From: Butyrivibrio sp. AE2015
GTDB taxonomy: Bacteria > Bacillota > Clostridia > Lachnospirales > Lachnospiraceae
Assembly (NCBI RefSeq): GCF_000420825.1
Contig: NZ_ATVR01000026.1
Location: 1 to 46,615, forward strand
Direction: 5' to 3'
Length of the DNA stretch: 46,615 nt
The translations under genes were made by a program, and so were the position numbers. Position 1 is the first letter of the stretch. Each line of letters opens with the position of its first letter. The notes under the pieces were generated by a model, which was given only the letters and a program-made list of their open reading frames with translations, did not search any database and had not been told where the DNA came from. This document shows positions 34,726-43,211 of this stretch, piece by piece.

Positions 34726-34753
34726 ATTATATTCAAAATGCCTTATTTTTCAA
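34726..34753 (-). promoter_or_regulatory. Promoter of the 6S-like RNA
   Basis: TTGAAA (34753-34748) and TATAAT (34731-34726) on the minus strand, 16 bp apart, in the gap after the Xaa-Pro aminopeptidase gene. Confidence 0.75.
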
Positions 34754-34799
34754 GGGTCTACGCGTTTTTTAACAGTATTTTTATGAAAACTTAAACTTA

Positions 34800-36623
34800 T
34801 TAAATTGCCCTTGTAGCCTCTTTTAACCAGCTCTTTACATCTTCATCATCGATGAAAGGAGACACCTTCTCATAGACCATCTTGTGGTAATTATTGAGCT
34901 TTTCAATGTCCTTAGGCTGCATGTATTTCTTGTCAATTGCCTCAAGGTCAATAGGTGCATAAGTGAGATGGTCAAATCCAAGGAATCTTCCATACTCATT
35001 AGTTTCTCTCTCAACTACCTCAACAATGTTCTCAATTCGAATACCGTGGCTTCCCTCAATGTAAACACCAGGCTCGTCAGAAACGATCATTCCAGGCTGA
35101 AGAACTGCCTCATGCATGCCCTCATTAAATCTCCATCTAATGTTGTGAGGTCCCTCATGGACATTAAGCATATATCCGATTCCATGGCCTGTGCCGTGGT
35201 TGTAGTCAATGCCCATTTCCCAGAGTGCCATTCTTGCAAAAGTATCTACGTTTCTACCTGTGCAGCCCTCCATAAACTTGGAAGATGCAAGACCTAGCAT
35301 TCCCATTACAGTTGCTGTGTAGTGTTTCTTTATCTCCTCTGAGATCTCACCAACTACAATAGTTCTGGTAACATCAGTTGTTCCGCCCATGTATGTAGCA
35401 CCTGAGTCAACAAGGAGCATTCCATCAGCTTTAACTTCTGCTGCATTATCTTTGGTAGCTTCGTAATGAGCCATTGCGGCATTAGCCTTGTAAGCACTGA
35501 TAGTAGGGAATGAAAGCTCTATAAATCCTGGAAGTGATGCTCTCATACCATCGAGCTTTTCAGCTGCAGTATACTCAGTCATAGGGATCTTTCCTACATT
35601 CTTTTTTACCCAGTAAATAAACTTAGTAAGAACAACGCTGTCCTTTAAGTACACTTCTCTGATGTTTTTAAGCTCAGTTTCATTTTTGACAGCCTTCATG
35701 ATCTCTGTAGGGTCCTTCTCATTCTTCAAAAGAACTCCTGCCTCTTTTGTCCTGTCAAGAAGTGTCTTATATGTAAGGAAATTAGTGTTTCTCTTATCGC
35801 AAAGAACATTTCCATCAAGTTTAACTTCTGAGATAAAATTCATTACCTCATGATAATCTTTGAGTTCGATGCCCACTTTATCGCAATATGCCCTTACTTC
35901 ATCTGTCACCTCTTTTTCCTGAACAAAGAGAACAAATCTGTCGAAAGTAATATATGCATACGCAAGCGCAACAGGATTGCATTCAACATCGCTTCCACGA
36001 AGGTTTGTAAGCCACATGATATCATCAAGCTTACTTAACAGATGGGCAGTTGCTCCGAACTCTCTCATCTTGCTTCTGACATTTGCAAGCTTCTCCTTAA
36101 ATGATCTGCCACAAAGCTCGTCAGACAGTACATACATATCGTGACAAGGAAGTGCAGGTCTGTCAGTCCAGACATCCTCAGCAAGATCTTTATCGATCTT
36201 GTATTTTACAGCTTTGCCGGAAAGCTTTTTCTCATAACTCTCTCCAACACTGGTTGATATAACTTTTCCATCAAAGCCTAATGTCTCTCCATCTTTCATA
36301 TTGTCAAAAAGAAATTCTGCAATTGTAGGGACACCTGGATTAAGCATCTTAAAGAGTTCTACTCCAGTGCCCTTCATCTGATTCTCTGCCTGGATGAAAT
36401 ATCTTCCATCAGTCCACATTCCTGCAAAATTCTGTGATACTACCAGTGTTCCGTTAGATCCGTCAAATCCACAGAAATACTCTCTTACTTTGAAGAAATC
36501 TGCAGAATACTCAGAATTGTGATAGTCTGAAGTTGGCATAATATAGTAATCAATGCCATTTTTTGCCATTGCAGCGCGTAATTTCTCAAGTCTGTCTTTT
36601 ATAACTGTATTCTCATTTGCCAT
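34800..36623 (-). CDS. Xaa-Pro aminopeptidase (M24B)
   Basis: A 607-residue cytoplasmic peptidase of the aminopeptidase P family, releasing residues in front of proline. Two creatinase-like N-terminal domains (about 8-310) are followed by the pita-bread catalytic domain and a C-terminal extension typical of the long three-domain form. The metal ligands are visible: LLVDSGATYMGGTTDVTRT (two Asp), HGTGHGIGYMLNVHEGP (His), SDEPGVYIEGSHGIRIENIV (Glu and Glu). AGGAGG lies before the ATG. Divergent from deoC. Confidence 0.95.
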   Translation of the reverse strand: MANENTVIKDRLEKLRAAMAKNGIDYYIMPTSDYHNSEYSADFFKVREYFCGFDGSNGTLVVSQNFAGMWTDGRYFIQAENQMKGTGVELFKMLNPGVPTIAEFLFDNMKDGETLGFDGKVISTSVGESYEKKLSGKAVKYKIDKDLAEDVWTDRPALPCHDMYVLSDELCGRSFKEKLANVRSKMREFGATAHLLSKLDDIMWLTNLRGSDVECNPVALAYAYITFDRFVLFVQEKEVTDEVRAYCDKVGIELKDYHEVMNFISEVKLDGNVLCDKRNTNFLTYKTLLDRTKEAGVLLKNEKDPTEIMKAVKNETELKNIREVYLKDSVVLTKFIYWVKKNVGKIPMTEYTAAEKLDGMRASLPGFIELSFPTISAYKANAAMAHYEATKDNAAEVKADGMLLVDSGATYMGGTTDVTRTIVVGEISEEIKKHYTATVMGMLGLASSKFMEGCTGRNVDTFARMALWEMGIDYNHGTGHGIGYMLNVHEGPHNIRWRFNEGMHEAVLQPGMIVSDEPGVYIEGSHGIRIENIVEVVERETNEYGRFLGFDHLTYAPIDLEAIDKKYMQPKDIEKLNNYHKMVYEKVSPFIDDEDVKSWLKEATRAI

Positions 36624-36672
36624 TTAATAAATCCTCCTGCAAAACACTATTTTATATTTTATGATTTAAGTA

Positions 36673-36678
36673 TATAAT
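36673..36678 (+). promoter_or_regulatory. -10 box for deoC
   Basis: TATAAT 39 bp before the deoC ATG. The -35 region (TTTTAT, 17 bp upstream) is weak. Confidence 0.5.
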
Positions 36679-36716
36679 TATCAATACATTCTTGTTTTAT
36701 AAAAAAAGGAGTTGTT

Positions 36717-37376
36717 ATGGAAGAAAAAGATATTTTAAAGCTTATTGACCACACACTTTTACAGGCTGATGCCACATGGGAGCAGATCGTTGCACTTTGC
36801 GATGAAGCAGTTAAATACGGAACTGCTACCGTATGCATCCCACAGACATATCTTAAAAGAGTTCACGATAAATATGGCGACAGCTTAAAGCTCTGCACGG
36901 TTATTGGTTTCCCTCTTGGCTATAACTCAGCTTCATCTAAAGTTGTAGAGGCAAAGGATTCTATCGCTGATGGTGCAGAAGAAATTGATACTGTTGTAAA
37001 TATCAGTGATGTTAAAAATCACAGATACGATGAAGTCAGAAAAGAGCTTAAGATGATCCGTGAAGCTTGCGGAGACAAACTTCTTAAAGTTATCATCGAG
37101 ACTTGTTATCTTACAGAAGAAGAAAAGATCGAGCTTTGCAAGATCGTTACAGAAGCAAAAGCAGATTACATCAAGACTTCAACAGGCTTTGGCAGCGCAG
37201 GTGCTACCCTTGAAGACATCGAGCTCTTCAAAAAGCACATCGGTCCTGATGTTAAGATCAAAGCAGCTGGCGGAATCCGCACAATAGAAGATGCTCTTGC
37301 TTATGCAAATGCAGGCTGCAGCCGTATCGGTTCTTCAAAGGTTGCTCCTCTTATCGCAGCAAAATATAACCTTTAA
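36717..37376 (+). CDS. deoC: Deoxyribose-phosphate aldolase
   Basis: A 219-residue class I aldolase splitting 2-deoxyribose-5-phosphate into acetaldehyde and glyceraldehyde-3-phosphate during deoxynucleoside salvage. The Schiff-base Lys lies in DYIKTSTGFGSAG (about 149-161); the other conserved parts are IDHTLLQADAT, CTVIGFPLGYN, EIDTVVNI and KAAGGIRT with the second Lys. AAGGAG lies before the ATG. Alone in its unit, without deoA/deoB, with a strong terminator. Confidence 0.97.
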   Translation: MEEKDILKLIDHTLLQADATWEQIVALCDEAVKYGTATVCIPQTYLKRVHDKYGDSLKLCTVIGFPLGYNSASSKVVEAKDSIADGAEEIDTVVNISDVKNHRYDEVRKELKMIREACGDKLLKVIIETCYLTEEEKIELCKIVTEAKADYIKTSTGFGSAGATLEDIELFKKHIGPDVKIKAAGGIRTIEDALAYANAGCSRIGSSKVAPLIAAKYNL

Positions 37377-37384
37377 TCTTAAAT

Positions 37385-37418
37385 AAAAAACTCACGTAGA
37401 AATCTACGTGAGTTTTTT
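37385..37418. terminator. Bidirectional terminator between deoC and citrate synthase
   Basis: A 16-bp perfect stem (37385-37400 with 37403-37418, core ACTCACGTAGA) with runs of six A and six T at its ends, serving both converging genes. Confidence 0.92.
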
Positions 37419-37429
37419 CATACTTTTTA

Positions 37430-38806
37430 TTACCGCTCCGACATAGGAACATATTCTTTTCTTGGCTCTATAGCCATATATGCAGGTCTGATGATCTTGC
37501 CGTTGTTGGCCAGCTCTTCCATTCTATGAGCACTCCAGCCCACTATCCTTGCTATTGCGAAGATGGTCGGATAAAGCTCTTCAGGAAGCTCAAGCATTCT
37601 GTAAACAAAACCTGAATAGAAATCCACATTGGCACTTACACCTTTGTACATTTTCCTCTCGCCGCTGATGATCTTTGGTGCGAGGCGCTCTACCATTTCA
37701 TAAAGAGCAAGTTCATCCTCTTTTCCCTTTTCAACAGCGAGTTTTTCAACAAAGCTCTTTAAGATCATAGCTCTTGGATCAGATTTAGAATAAATGGCAT
37801 GACCGATACCGTAGATCAGTCCTGATTTATCAAATGCCTCTTTATTCAGGATCTTATCAAGATAAGCTCCTACCTCTTCTTCATCTTTCCAGTCTTTGAC
37901 ATTTTGCTCAATATCATCAAACATGTGCACAACCTTGATATTGGCACCGCCGTGACGAGGCCCCTTTAAAGAACCGATGGCAGCGGCGATAACAGAATAA
38001 GTATCTGTAAGACTTGAGCTCACTACATGTGTTGTAAAAGATGAATTGTTACCACCGCCATGCTCCATATGGAGCACCAGACAAATATCCAAAAGCTTTG
38101 CTTCAAGCTCTGTATACTTGCTGTCAGGTCTAAGGAGATAAAGAATCGTCTCTGCAGTAGAAAGCTCCTCCTTTGGCGGATGGATAATGAGGGAATTGCC
38201 CTCATGATAATGGTTGTAGGCATGATACCCGTAAATTGATAAAAGCGGGAACATACTGATCAGCTGAAGTGACTGCCTAAGCACATTAGGAAGTGAAACA
38301 TCATCAGCAAGATCATCGTAGGAATAAAGAGTCAGAACGCTCCTTGCAAGAGTATTCATCATATCCCGGCTCGGAGCCTTCATGATGACATCTCTTACAA
38401 AGCTAGGCGGAAGACTCTTATATATTCCAAGTAATTTTTCAAATTCAAACAGCTCTTTTCCAGAAGGAAGTTTATCAAATAAGAGTAGATACGTGCATTC
38501 TTCAAATGCAAATCTGTTTTCCTTAACTGCAGCATCTATCAGGTTGTGGACATCATAGCCTCTAAAGTAGATCTCACCGTCTTTTGGAATTTCTTTGCCA
38601 TCAACAACCTCTTTGGCAATAATCTCAGAAATTCTTGTAAGGCCGGTAAGTACGCCCTTTCCGTTTAAGTCTCTCAAGCCTCTTTTTACATCATATTTGA
38701 TAAAAAGATCATTCTCAATCTGATCAGCTGCTTCTGAAAGCTTAGATAGCTCAACAATCTCCGGTGTGTTATCCGAGTAGTACCCTTTTCCTAAATCCAT
38801 ACGCAC
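37430..38806 (-). CDS. gltA: Citrate synthase
   Basis: A 458-residue citrate synthase, condensing oxaloacetate and acetyl-CoA in the first step of the citrate branch, which in anaerobes mainly feeds 2-oxoglutarate and glutamate. Catalytic segments: MEHGGGNNSSFTTHVV, KGPRHGGANIKVV (His), YGIGHAIYSKSDPRA (His) and NVDFYSGFVYRMLELP (Asp). An N-terminal extension of about 60 residues precedes the fold, as in other clostridial enzymes. AGGAGG stands five bases before the first of two close ATGs. A 2-methylcitrate synthase role is not excluded. It follows the small membrane protein gene by 21 bp. Confidence 0.93.
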   Translation of the reverse strand: MRMDLGKGYYSDNTPEIVELSKLSEAADQIENDLFIKYDVKRGLRDLNGKGVLTGLTRISEIIAKEVVDGKEIPKDGEIYFRGYDVHNLIDAAVKENRFAFEECTYLLLFDKLPSGKELFEFEKLLGIYKSLPPSFVRDVIMKAPSRDMMNTLARSVLTLYSYDDLADDVSLPNVLRQSLQLISMFPLLSIYGYHAYNHYHEGNSLIIHPPKEELSTAETILYLLRPDSKYTELEAKLLDICLVLHMEHGGGNNSSFTTHVVSSSLTDTYSVIAAAIGSLKGPRHGGANIKVVHMFDDIEQNVKDWKDEEEVGAYLDKILNKEAFDKSGLIYGIGHAIYSKSDPRAMILKSFVEKLAVEKGKEDELALYEMVERLAPKIISGERKMYKGVSANVDFYSGFVYRMLELPEELYPTIFAIARIVGWSAHRMEELANNGKIIRPAYMAIEPRKEYVPMSER

Positions 38807-38827
38807 CTCCTGTTATATAAGCATTTT

Positions 38828-39169
38828 TTAGTAGAATTTCTTTTTTCCTTTCTCTATAAAGAGATTTCCAATGATATAGAAAGCAAGAACAACAATGTAA
38901 ACGATGGCATGCAGGTCAGGCCTTGAATACAAGTCACATCCGATTCCTACAAGCCCTAATACCATAAGTATCAGTCCTTGTAAAAAATGTCTCGGAAAAG
39001 CATATGTCTTGAAGCCTTCCCTATCCTTCATCTTCTTGACATTAACTGTAGGTGGAACCATTATTCCAACTTTTATTATATCATTAGCTTTCATCTGCTC
39101 GGCGTAATAAATTATGATAGCGCCGCCAAAAATAATCAAAATATCAAAAATATTACTAAATGTATCCAT
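38828..39169 (-). CDS. Small membrane protein of unknown function
   Basis: A 113-residue protein with three hydrophobic segments (about 7-24, 64-83 and 89-106) and a charged middle loop (about 30-58) with the stretch TVNVKKMKDREGFKTYAFPRH. I do not recognise the family. Its ATG lies four bases after the thrC stop and it has no strong ribosome binding site, so translation is probably coupled to thrC. The order thrC, this gene, citrate synthase suggests one transcript. Confidence 0.65.
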   Translation of the reverse strand: MDTFSNIFDILIIFGGAIIIYYAEQMKANDIIKVGIMVPPTVNVKKMKDREGFKTYAFPRHFLQGLILMVLGLVGIGCDLYSRPDLHAIVYIVVLAFYIIGNLFIEKGKKKFY

Positions 39170-39173
39170 TTAC

Positions 39174-40667
39174 TTACAGGCTAAGGAAATTCCTTACTGC
39201 CTTCTCCATTTCTGTTTTATCTACTACTGTCTTGTGTAATACATCAGCTGTTCTTATAGATGTTACAGCCTCAGGTATTTCAACCTTTGAAACTTCGCTG
39301 AGCTTATCAGCAAGTTCAAAGTCATCTTTGCCCTCTTCTGCAATTCCAAGAGCATTTATAACGCTTCTTGTGAATTTGTATGGGCTTGCTGTGGAAGCAA
39401 TAACCGAAACAGTCTTATCACCTGTCTCTTTTACGTATTTATTATATACGCAGCTCGCTACAGCTGTATGGGTATCAATGAGGTATCCTGTCTTATCAAA
39501 AAGATTTTTGATAGTCTCAAATGTCTCATCTTCAGAAGCATAGCCCCCAAAGAAATCAGTGAGTTTTTCTCTCATCTCATCTGTGATCTCATACTTTCCA
39601 TCTTTAGAAAGCTTTTCCATGAACTCGGCGTCTTTTGCCGAATTATCACCTGAAATATGGTAGATAAGTCTCTCAAGGTTAGATGAGATAAGGATATCCA
39701 TTGAAGGTGATGCTGTAAGTACAAAGTCACGGTTTCTGTCATACTCACCAGTCTTAAAGAAGTCGAAAAGTACCTTATTTGAGTTGGATGCACATATAAG
39801 CTTTGAAATTGGCACACCCATATTTTTTGCGTAATAAGCTGCAAGGATATTGCCAAAGTTACCTGTAGGAACTACTACGTTTATGCTGTCGCCATCTGCA
39901 ATTCTGCCCTCTTTGAGGAGTTTTGCATAAGAATAAACATAATAAACAATCTGAGGAACAAGTCTTCCAATGTTGATAGAATTGGCAGATGAAAACTGGA
40001 ATCCCTTGCCGTCCATTTCTTTTGCAAGCTCAGGATCTGTAAATATCTTTTTAACACCTGTCTGCGCATCGTCGAAATTGCCCTCGATACCTATAACGCA
40101 TGTGTTAGCACCTTTTTGTGTGACCATCTGCTTTTCCTGGATAGGGCTTACACCGTGCTTTGGGTAAAAGACAATGATCTTTGTGCCGGGAACATCAGCA
40201 AAACCTGCAAGAGCAGCCTTTCCTGTGTCACCACTTGTAGCTGTAAGAATAACTATCTCATTCTTAACGTTATTCTTTTTAGCAGCTGTAACCATAAGAT
40301 AAGGCAGAATTGAAAGAGCCATATCCTTAAATGCAATAGTTGAACCATGATAAAGTTCAAGATAGAAAGCCCCGTCTGCTTCTGTTAAAGGAGCTATCTC
40401 CTCTGTGTCAAATTTGGAATCATATGCATGTGAAATGCAGTATTTAAGTTCTTCCTCAGTATAGTCAGTAAGGAATAACTTCATTACTTCATAAGCTGTT
40501 TCCTGATAGCTTAAAGATGCAATTTCTCTAAGTGATCTTTCAAGATGTGGAATATGGTCCGGAACATATAAACCGCCGTCGCCCGCAAGACCTTTTAAGA
40601 TAGCTTCAGATGCATGGATATTGCCTAAAGCTCCTCGTGTGCTACTATACAAAACTTCCTTTGCCAT
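39174..40667 (-). CDS. thrC: Threonine synthase
   Basis: A 497-residue pyridoxal phosphate enzyme converting O-phosphohomoserine to threonine. The N-terminal part has the threonine-synthase segment LYSSTRGALGNIHASEAILKGLAGDGGLYVPD; the PLP-binding Lys is in HGSTIAFKDMALS, followed by ATSGDTGKAALAGFADVPG and VVPTGNFGNILAAYYAKNMG for cofactor phosphate binding. The start is the ATG at 40667 with AGGAG eight bases upstream; the open frame extends to 40838 without support. Not with thrA/thrB. Confidence 0.95.
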   Translation of the reverse strand: MAKEVLYSSTRGALGNIHASEAILKGLAGDGGLYVPDHIPHLERSLREIASLSYQETAYEVMKLFLTDYTEEELKYCISHAYDSKFDTEEIAPLTEADGAFYLELYHGSTIAFKDMALSILPYLMVTAAKKNNVKNEIVILTATSGDTGKAALAGFADVPGTKIIVFYPKHGVSPIQEKQMVTQKGANTCVIGIEGNFDDAQTGVKKIFTDPELAKEMDGKGFQFSSANSINIGRLVPQIVYYVYSYAKLLKEGRIADGDSINVVVPTGNFGNILAAYYAKNMGVPISKLICASNSNKVLFDFFKTGEYDRNRDFVLTASPSMDILISSNLERLIYHISGDNSAKDAEFMEKLSKDGKYEITDEMREKLTDFFGGYASEDETFETIKNLFDKTGYLIDTHTAVASCVYNKYVKETGDKTVSVIASTASPYKFTRSVINALGIAEEGKDDFELADKLSEVSKVEIPEAVTSIRTADVLHKTVVDKTEMEKAVRNFLSL

Positions 40668-40785
40668 TGCCTTCACTCCTCTTTTGTTGGTAAAATAGAT
40701 ATGGTTAGTATACCATACAGCCAAACAGTATATCCATAATAATTTAGCACTTTGAATTAGTAAAGTAAATAGCGGGGGACTACTT

Positions 40786-41598
40786 TTGAAGCAAAGAAAA
40801 CATACCGGAGTGTATAAGACGGCTTTAAAAAACGGCACACCGTCTTACAGAACATCCATAGTTTTTAATGGAAAGCACATATCGCTTGGCTCATATCCGA
40901 CTTTGAAAAAAGCCAGTGCTGTTTATGATGAAAGCTACTACATTCTCCACAGTGAAAACTTTGTAATTTCTTCCTACAAAAAAGGAATGAACCTTCCTTT
41001 TGAAAAGTGCGTGATACTAATCAACTTCCGAGACAAGGGTATATATATCCCGAATCCCATCTATCTTGAAAAAAAATATTTTCTTTACTACTTATCTCCT
41101 GATGAAATCTTGAAATTTGATATAGATGATCTTTTTTACTACTCATCCCACAAGATCATGAAGCGCGGAGGACATCTGTTTGTTGCTGATTACGGAAGCC
41201 AGCTCTCTGTCTTGCAGCGCTACGGAATAAAAAGTTATGCTGTATCCGGCAGAGACTATCTTTTTGCCAATGATGATCCCTTTGATCTTAGATATGAAAA
41301 TATAATTATCCTGAATCGTTACCACGGTGTAAGGCAGTTTGCCCACAAGGGCTTTATCAAATACAAGACCTTCATACATATTAAGAGTAATTATGTTGTA
41401 GGCGTCTACAATTCAGAAATTGAAGCAGCCATTGCCTATAATAAGGCTGCAGATATACTTATAAAAAACGGGGTTAATAAGAAATATCAGTTAAACTATA
41501 TTGAAGATCTCACTGCCTCGCAGTATGCCGACCTTTATGTGAAAGTTAAAATTCCTAAAAAGATATATGATTTAAAAAGCAATAGCATTAAAACATAA
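40786..41598 (+). CDS. Protein with two AP2-like domains around a degenerate HNH core
   Basis: A 270-residue protein. An AP2-like DNA-binding domain at about 5-50 (TGVYKTALKNGTPSYRTSI... HISLGSYPTLKKASAVYDE) and a second at about 179-230 (YHGVRQFAHKGFIKYKTFIHI...VGVYNSEIEAAIAYNKAAD) flank a middle part that ends in DYLFANDDPFDLRYENIIIL (157-176). This matches the C-terminal half of the HNH motif of AP2-HNH homing nucleases, but the catalytic His positions are replaced, so cleavage is unlikely. It looks like a nuclease turned into a DNA-binding protein. The start is TTG with GGGGG eight bases upstream. Divergent from thrC with 118 bp between. Confidence 0.68.
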   Translation: MKQRKHTGVYKTALKNGTPSYRTSIVFNGKHISLGSYPTLKKASAVYDESYYILHSENFVISSYKKGMNLPFEKCVILINFRDKGIYIPNPIYLEKKYFLYYLSPDEILKFDIDDLFYYSSHKIMKRGGHLFVADYGSQLSVLQRYGIKSYAVSGRDYLFANDDPFDLRYENIIILNRYHGVRQFAHKGFIKYKTFIHIKSNYVVGVYNSEIEAAIAYNKAADILIKNGVNKKYQLNYIEDLTASQYADLYVKVKIPKKIYDLKSNSIKT

Positions 41599-41661
41599 TT
41601 TTTTATTTGGATACATCAAATTTTAATGAGATTATTCTAATCTTATGTACTACACTTAAAT

Positions 41662-41706
41662 TGCTGCCTGGGTTTTTCTTTCTTTCCCCACGGCAGCATT
41701 TTTTAT
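41662..41706 (+). terminator. Terminator between the AP2-like gene and the second MATE gene
   Basis: TGCTGCC (41662-41668) pairs with GGCAGCA (41692-41698) over a 23-nt pyrimidine-rich loop, followed by six T. Confidence 0.65.
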
Positions 41707-41727
41707 CACATTCAGGAGAAAAAATAA

Positions 41728-43086
41728 ATGGCAAATCCCATTCCCAAAAAGTATTCAAAAGACATGACAAATGGCGATACCTTCAGCCTTATCATAAGCT
41801 TCATGATTCCGATGATGATAGGAAATATCTTCCAGCAGTTCTACAATATAGTAGATACTATTATTGCCGGAAAGTTCATCGATTCCAACGCTCTTGCCGC
41901 TGTAGGTTCAACAGGTCATATAACAAATCTCTTTTTTGCACTTGGAAACGGACTTGCAACAGGAATAGGTATTATTGTTTCTCAGTTCTTTGGTTCAGGC
42001 GATAAAGATGGTGTAAGAAAAACGATTACCAACGCCTTCTTTATGGTAAGTGCTACCTCTATATTTGTGGGATGCCTTGGTGCTTTTCTGTCCCGTCCGG
42101 TACTGGTTTACGGTTTGAAAACTCCTGATGAGATCCTTGAAAGCTCAGTGATCTACATGTCTATAACCTGCATAGGTTTTATAGGTACAGCTCTTTATAA
42201 TACAATTTCCTACATCATGCGAGGAATCGGCGATTCCAAAACGCCCCTTTATTTCCTTATTGTATCCAGTTTTCTTAATATCCTGATGGACCTTGCCTTT
42301 GTTATTTACTTTGATTTTGGAGTAAAGGGTCTTGCTATAGCAACTATAACAGCTCAGGCTCTATCCGCTGCCCTTTCAATTGGATATGCTCTTTTGAAAA
42401 ATCCAGTATTTAAATTTGAGAAAAGAGATTTCGTACTGGATAAAAATATAATAATCAAATGCTACACACTAGGTGGATCAATGGCGCTTCAGAGCGGACT
42501 TATCGCCCTCTCTTTTGTCATACTCCAAAGAGTTATCAACTCTTTCGGAGCAGTTGTTATCGCCGCCTTTACTACAACAAGTAAAATTGAAAATCTTGTA
42601 AATATGCAGTTCAAAGCACTTGGAGATTCTCTGTCCACCTACTCAGGCCAGAATATCGGAGCCAGAAAAGGTGACAGGGTAAAGAAAGGCTATAGAGTCG
42701 GTATGACAATGATGGGCACATACGCCCTTATCATGATCCCTCTTATGTGGATATTCGGCGATTTCCTAATGAGAGTATTTGTAAATGAGCCTGAAGTAAT
42801 AGCCTTTGGCAAAACAGCCATGAGGATCCTTTCAAGCTTCTATCTCCCACTTGGAACAATCTACGTCTGCCGCGGAATCCTCAACGGAGCCGGCGACGCA
42901 AAGTTCCCACTAATATCCGGCATCTCAGAAATGGTCGGCCGAGTAATATTCCCTGCCTTTTTTTGCTCTCTTCCTTTCCTCGGAGCCTGGGGCCTTTGGA
43001 TATCTACCGGCATCACCTGGACAATAGTCGGCGTCACCGCCTTCATCCGCTACCACCAAAAATCCTGGCGCAAAGGCCTCTTCTAA
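41728..43086 (+). CDS. MATE family efflux transporter
   Basis: A 452-residue membrane protein with about 12 helices, a second MATE antiporter. Family features are MTNGDTFSLIISFMIPMMIGNIFQQFYNIVDTIIAGKFI, ALAAVGSTGHITNLFFALGNGLATG near 58-82 and RGILNGAGDAKFPLISGISEM near the C-terminus. Only moderate resemblance to the one at 1165, so not a recent duplicate. AGGAG lies nine bases before the ATG. The last codons and the stop form part of a 47-nt inverted repeat that continues to 43187. Confidence 0.92.
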   Translation: MANPIPKKYSKDMTNGDTFSLIISFMIPMMIGNIFQQFYNIVDTIIAGKFIDSNALAAVGSTGHITNLFFALGNGLATGIGIIVSQFFGSGDKDGVRKTITNAFFMVSATSIFVGCLGAFLSRPVLVYGLKTPDEILESSVIYMSITCIGFIGTALYNTISYIMRGIGDSKTPLYFLIVSSFLNILMDLAFVIYFDFGVKGLAIATITAQALSAALSIGYALLKNPVFKFEKRDFVLDKNIIIKCYTLGGSMALQSGLIALSFVILQRVINSFGAVVIAAFTTTSKIENLVNMQFKALGDSLSTYSGQNIGARKGDRVKKGYRVGMTMMGTYALIMIPLMWIFGDFLMRVFVNEPEVIAFGKTAMRILSSFYLPLGTIYVCRGILNGAGDAKFPLISGISEMVGRVIFPAFFCSLPFLGAWGLWISTGITWTIVGVTAFIRYHQKSWRKGLF

Positions 43087-43187
43087 GGTCATCACGCCAT
43101 CCCTGACAGTAGTGCCCCACCTGCGGGGACCGCTTACTCTGCAGGTGGGGCGCTACTGTCAGGGATGGAGCGATGGCGTTAGAAGAG
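43078..43187. repeat. Long palindrome with 47-nt arms; probable bidirectional terminator
   Basis: 43078-43124 is the reverse complement of 43141-43187 at 42 of 47 positions, with a 16-nt loop. The left arm starts inside the MATE gene and includes its stop codon. The inner part (ATCCCTGACAGTAG, then GCCCCACCTGC) is perfect but for one base. It lies between converging genes. Part of it recurs at 45137-45172, so this is a mobile or dispersed palindromic element rather than a simple terminator. Confidence 0.8.
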
Positions 43188-43211
43188 TTCCAAAGTACAC
43201 TATCAGTTCAT

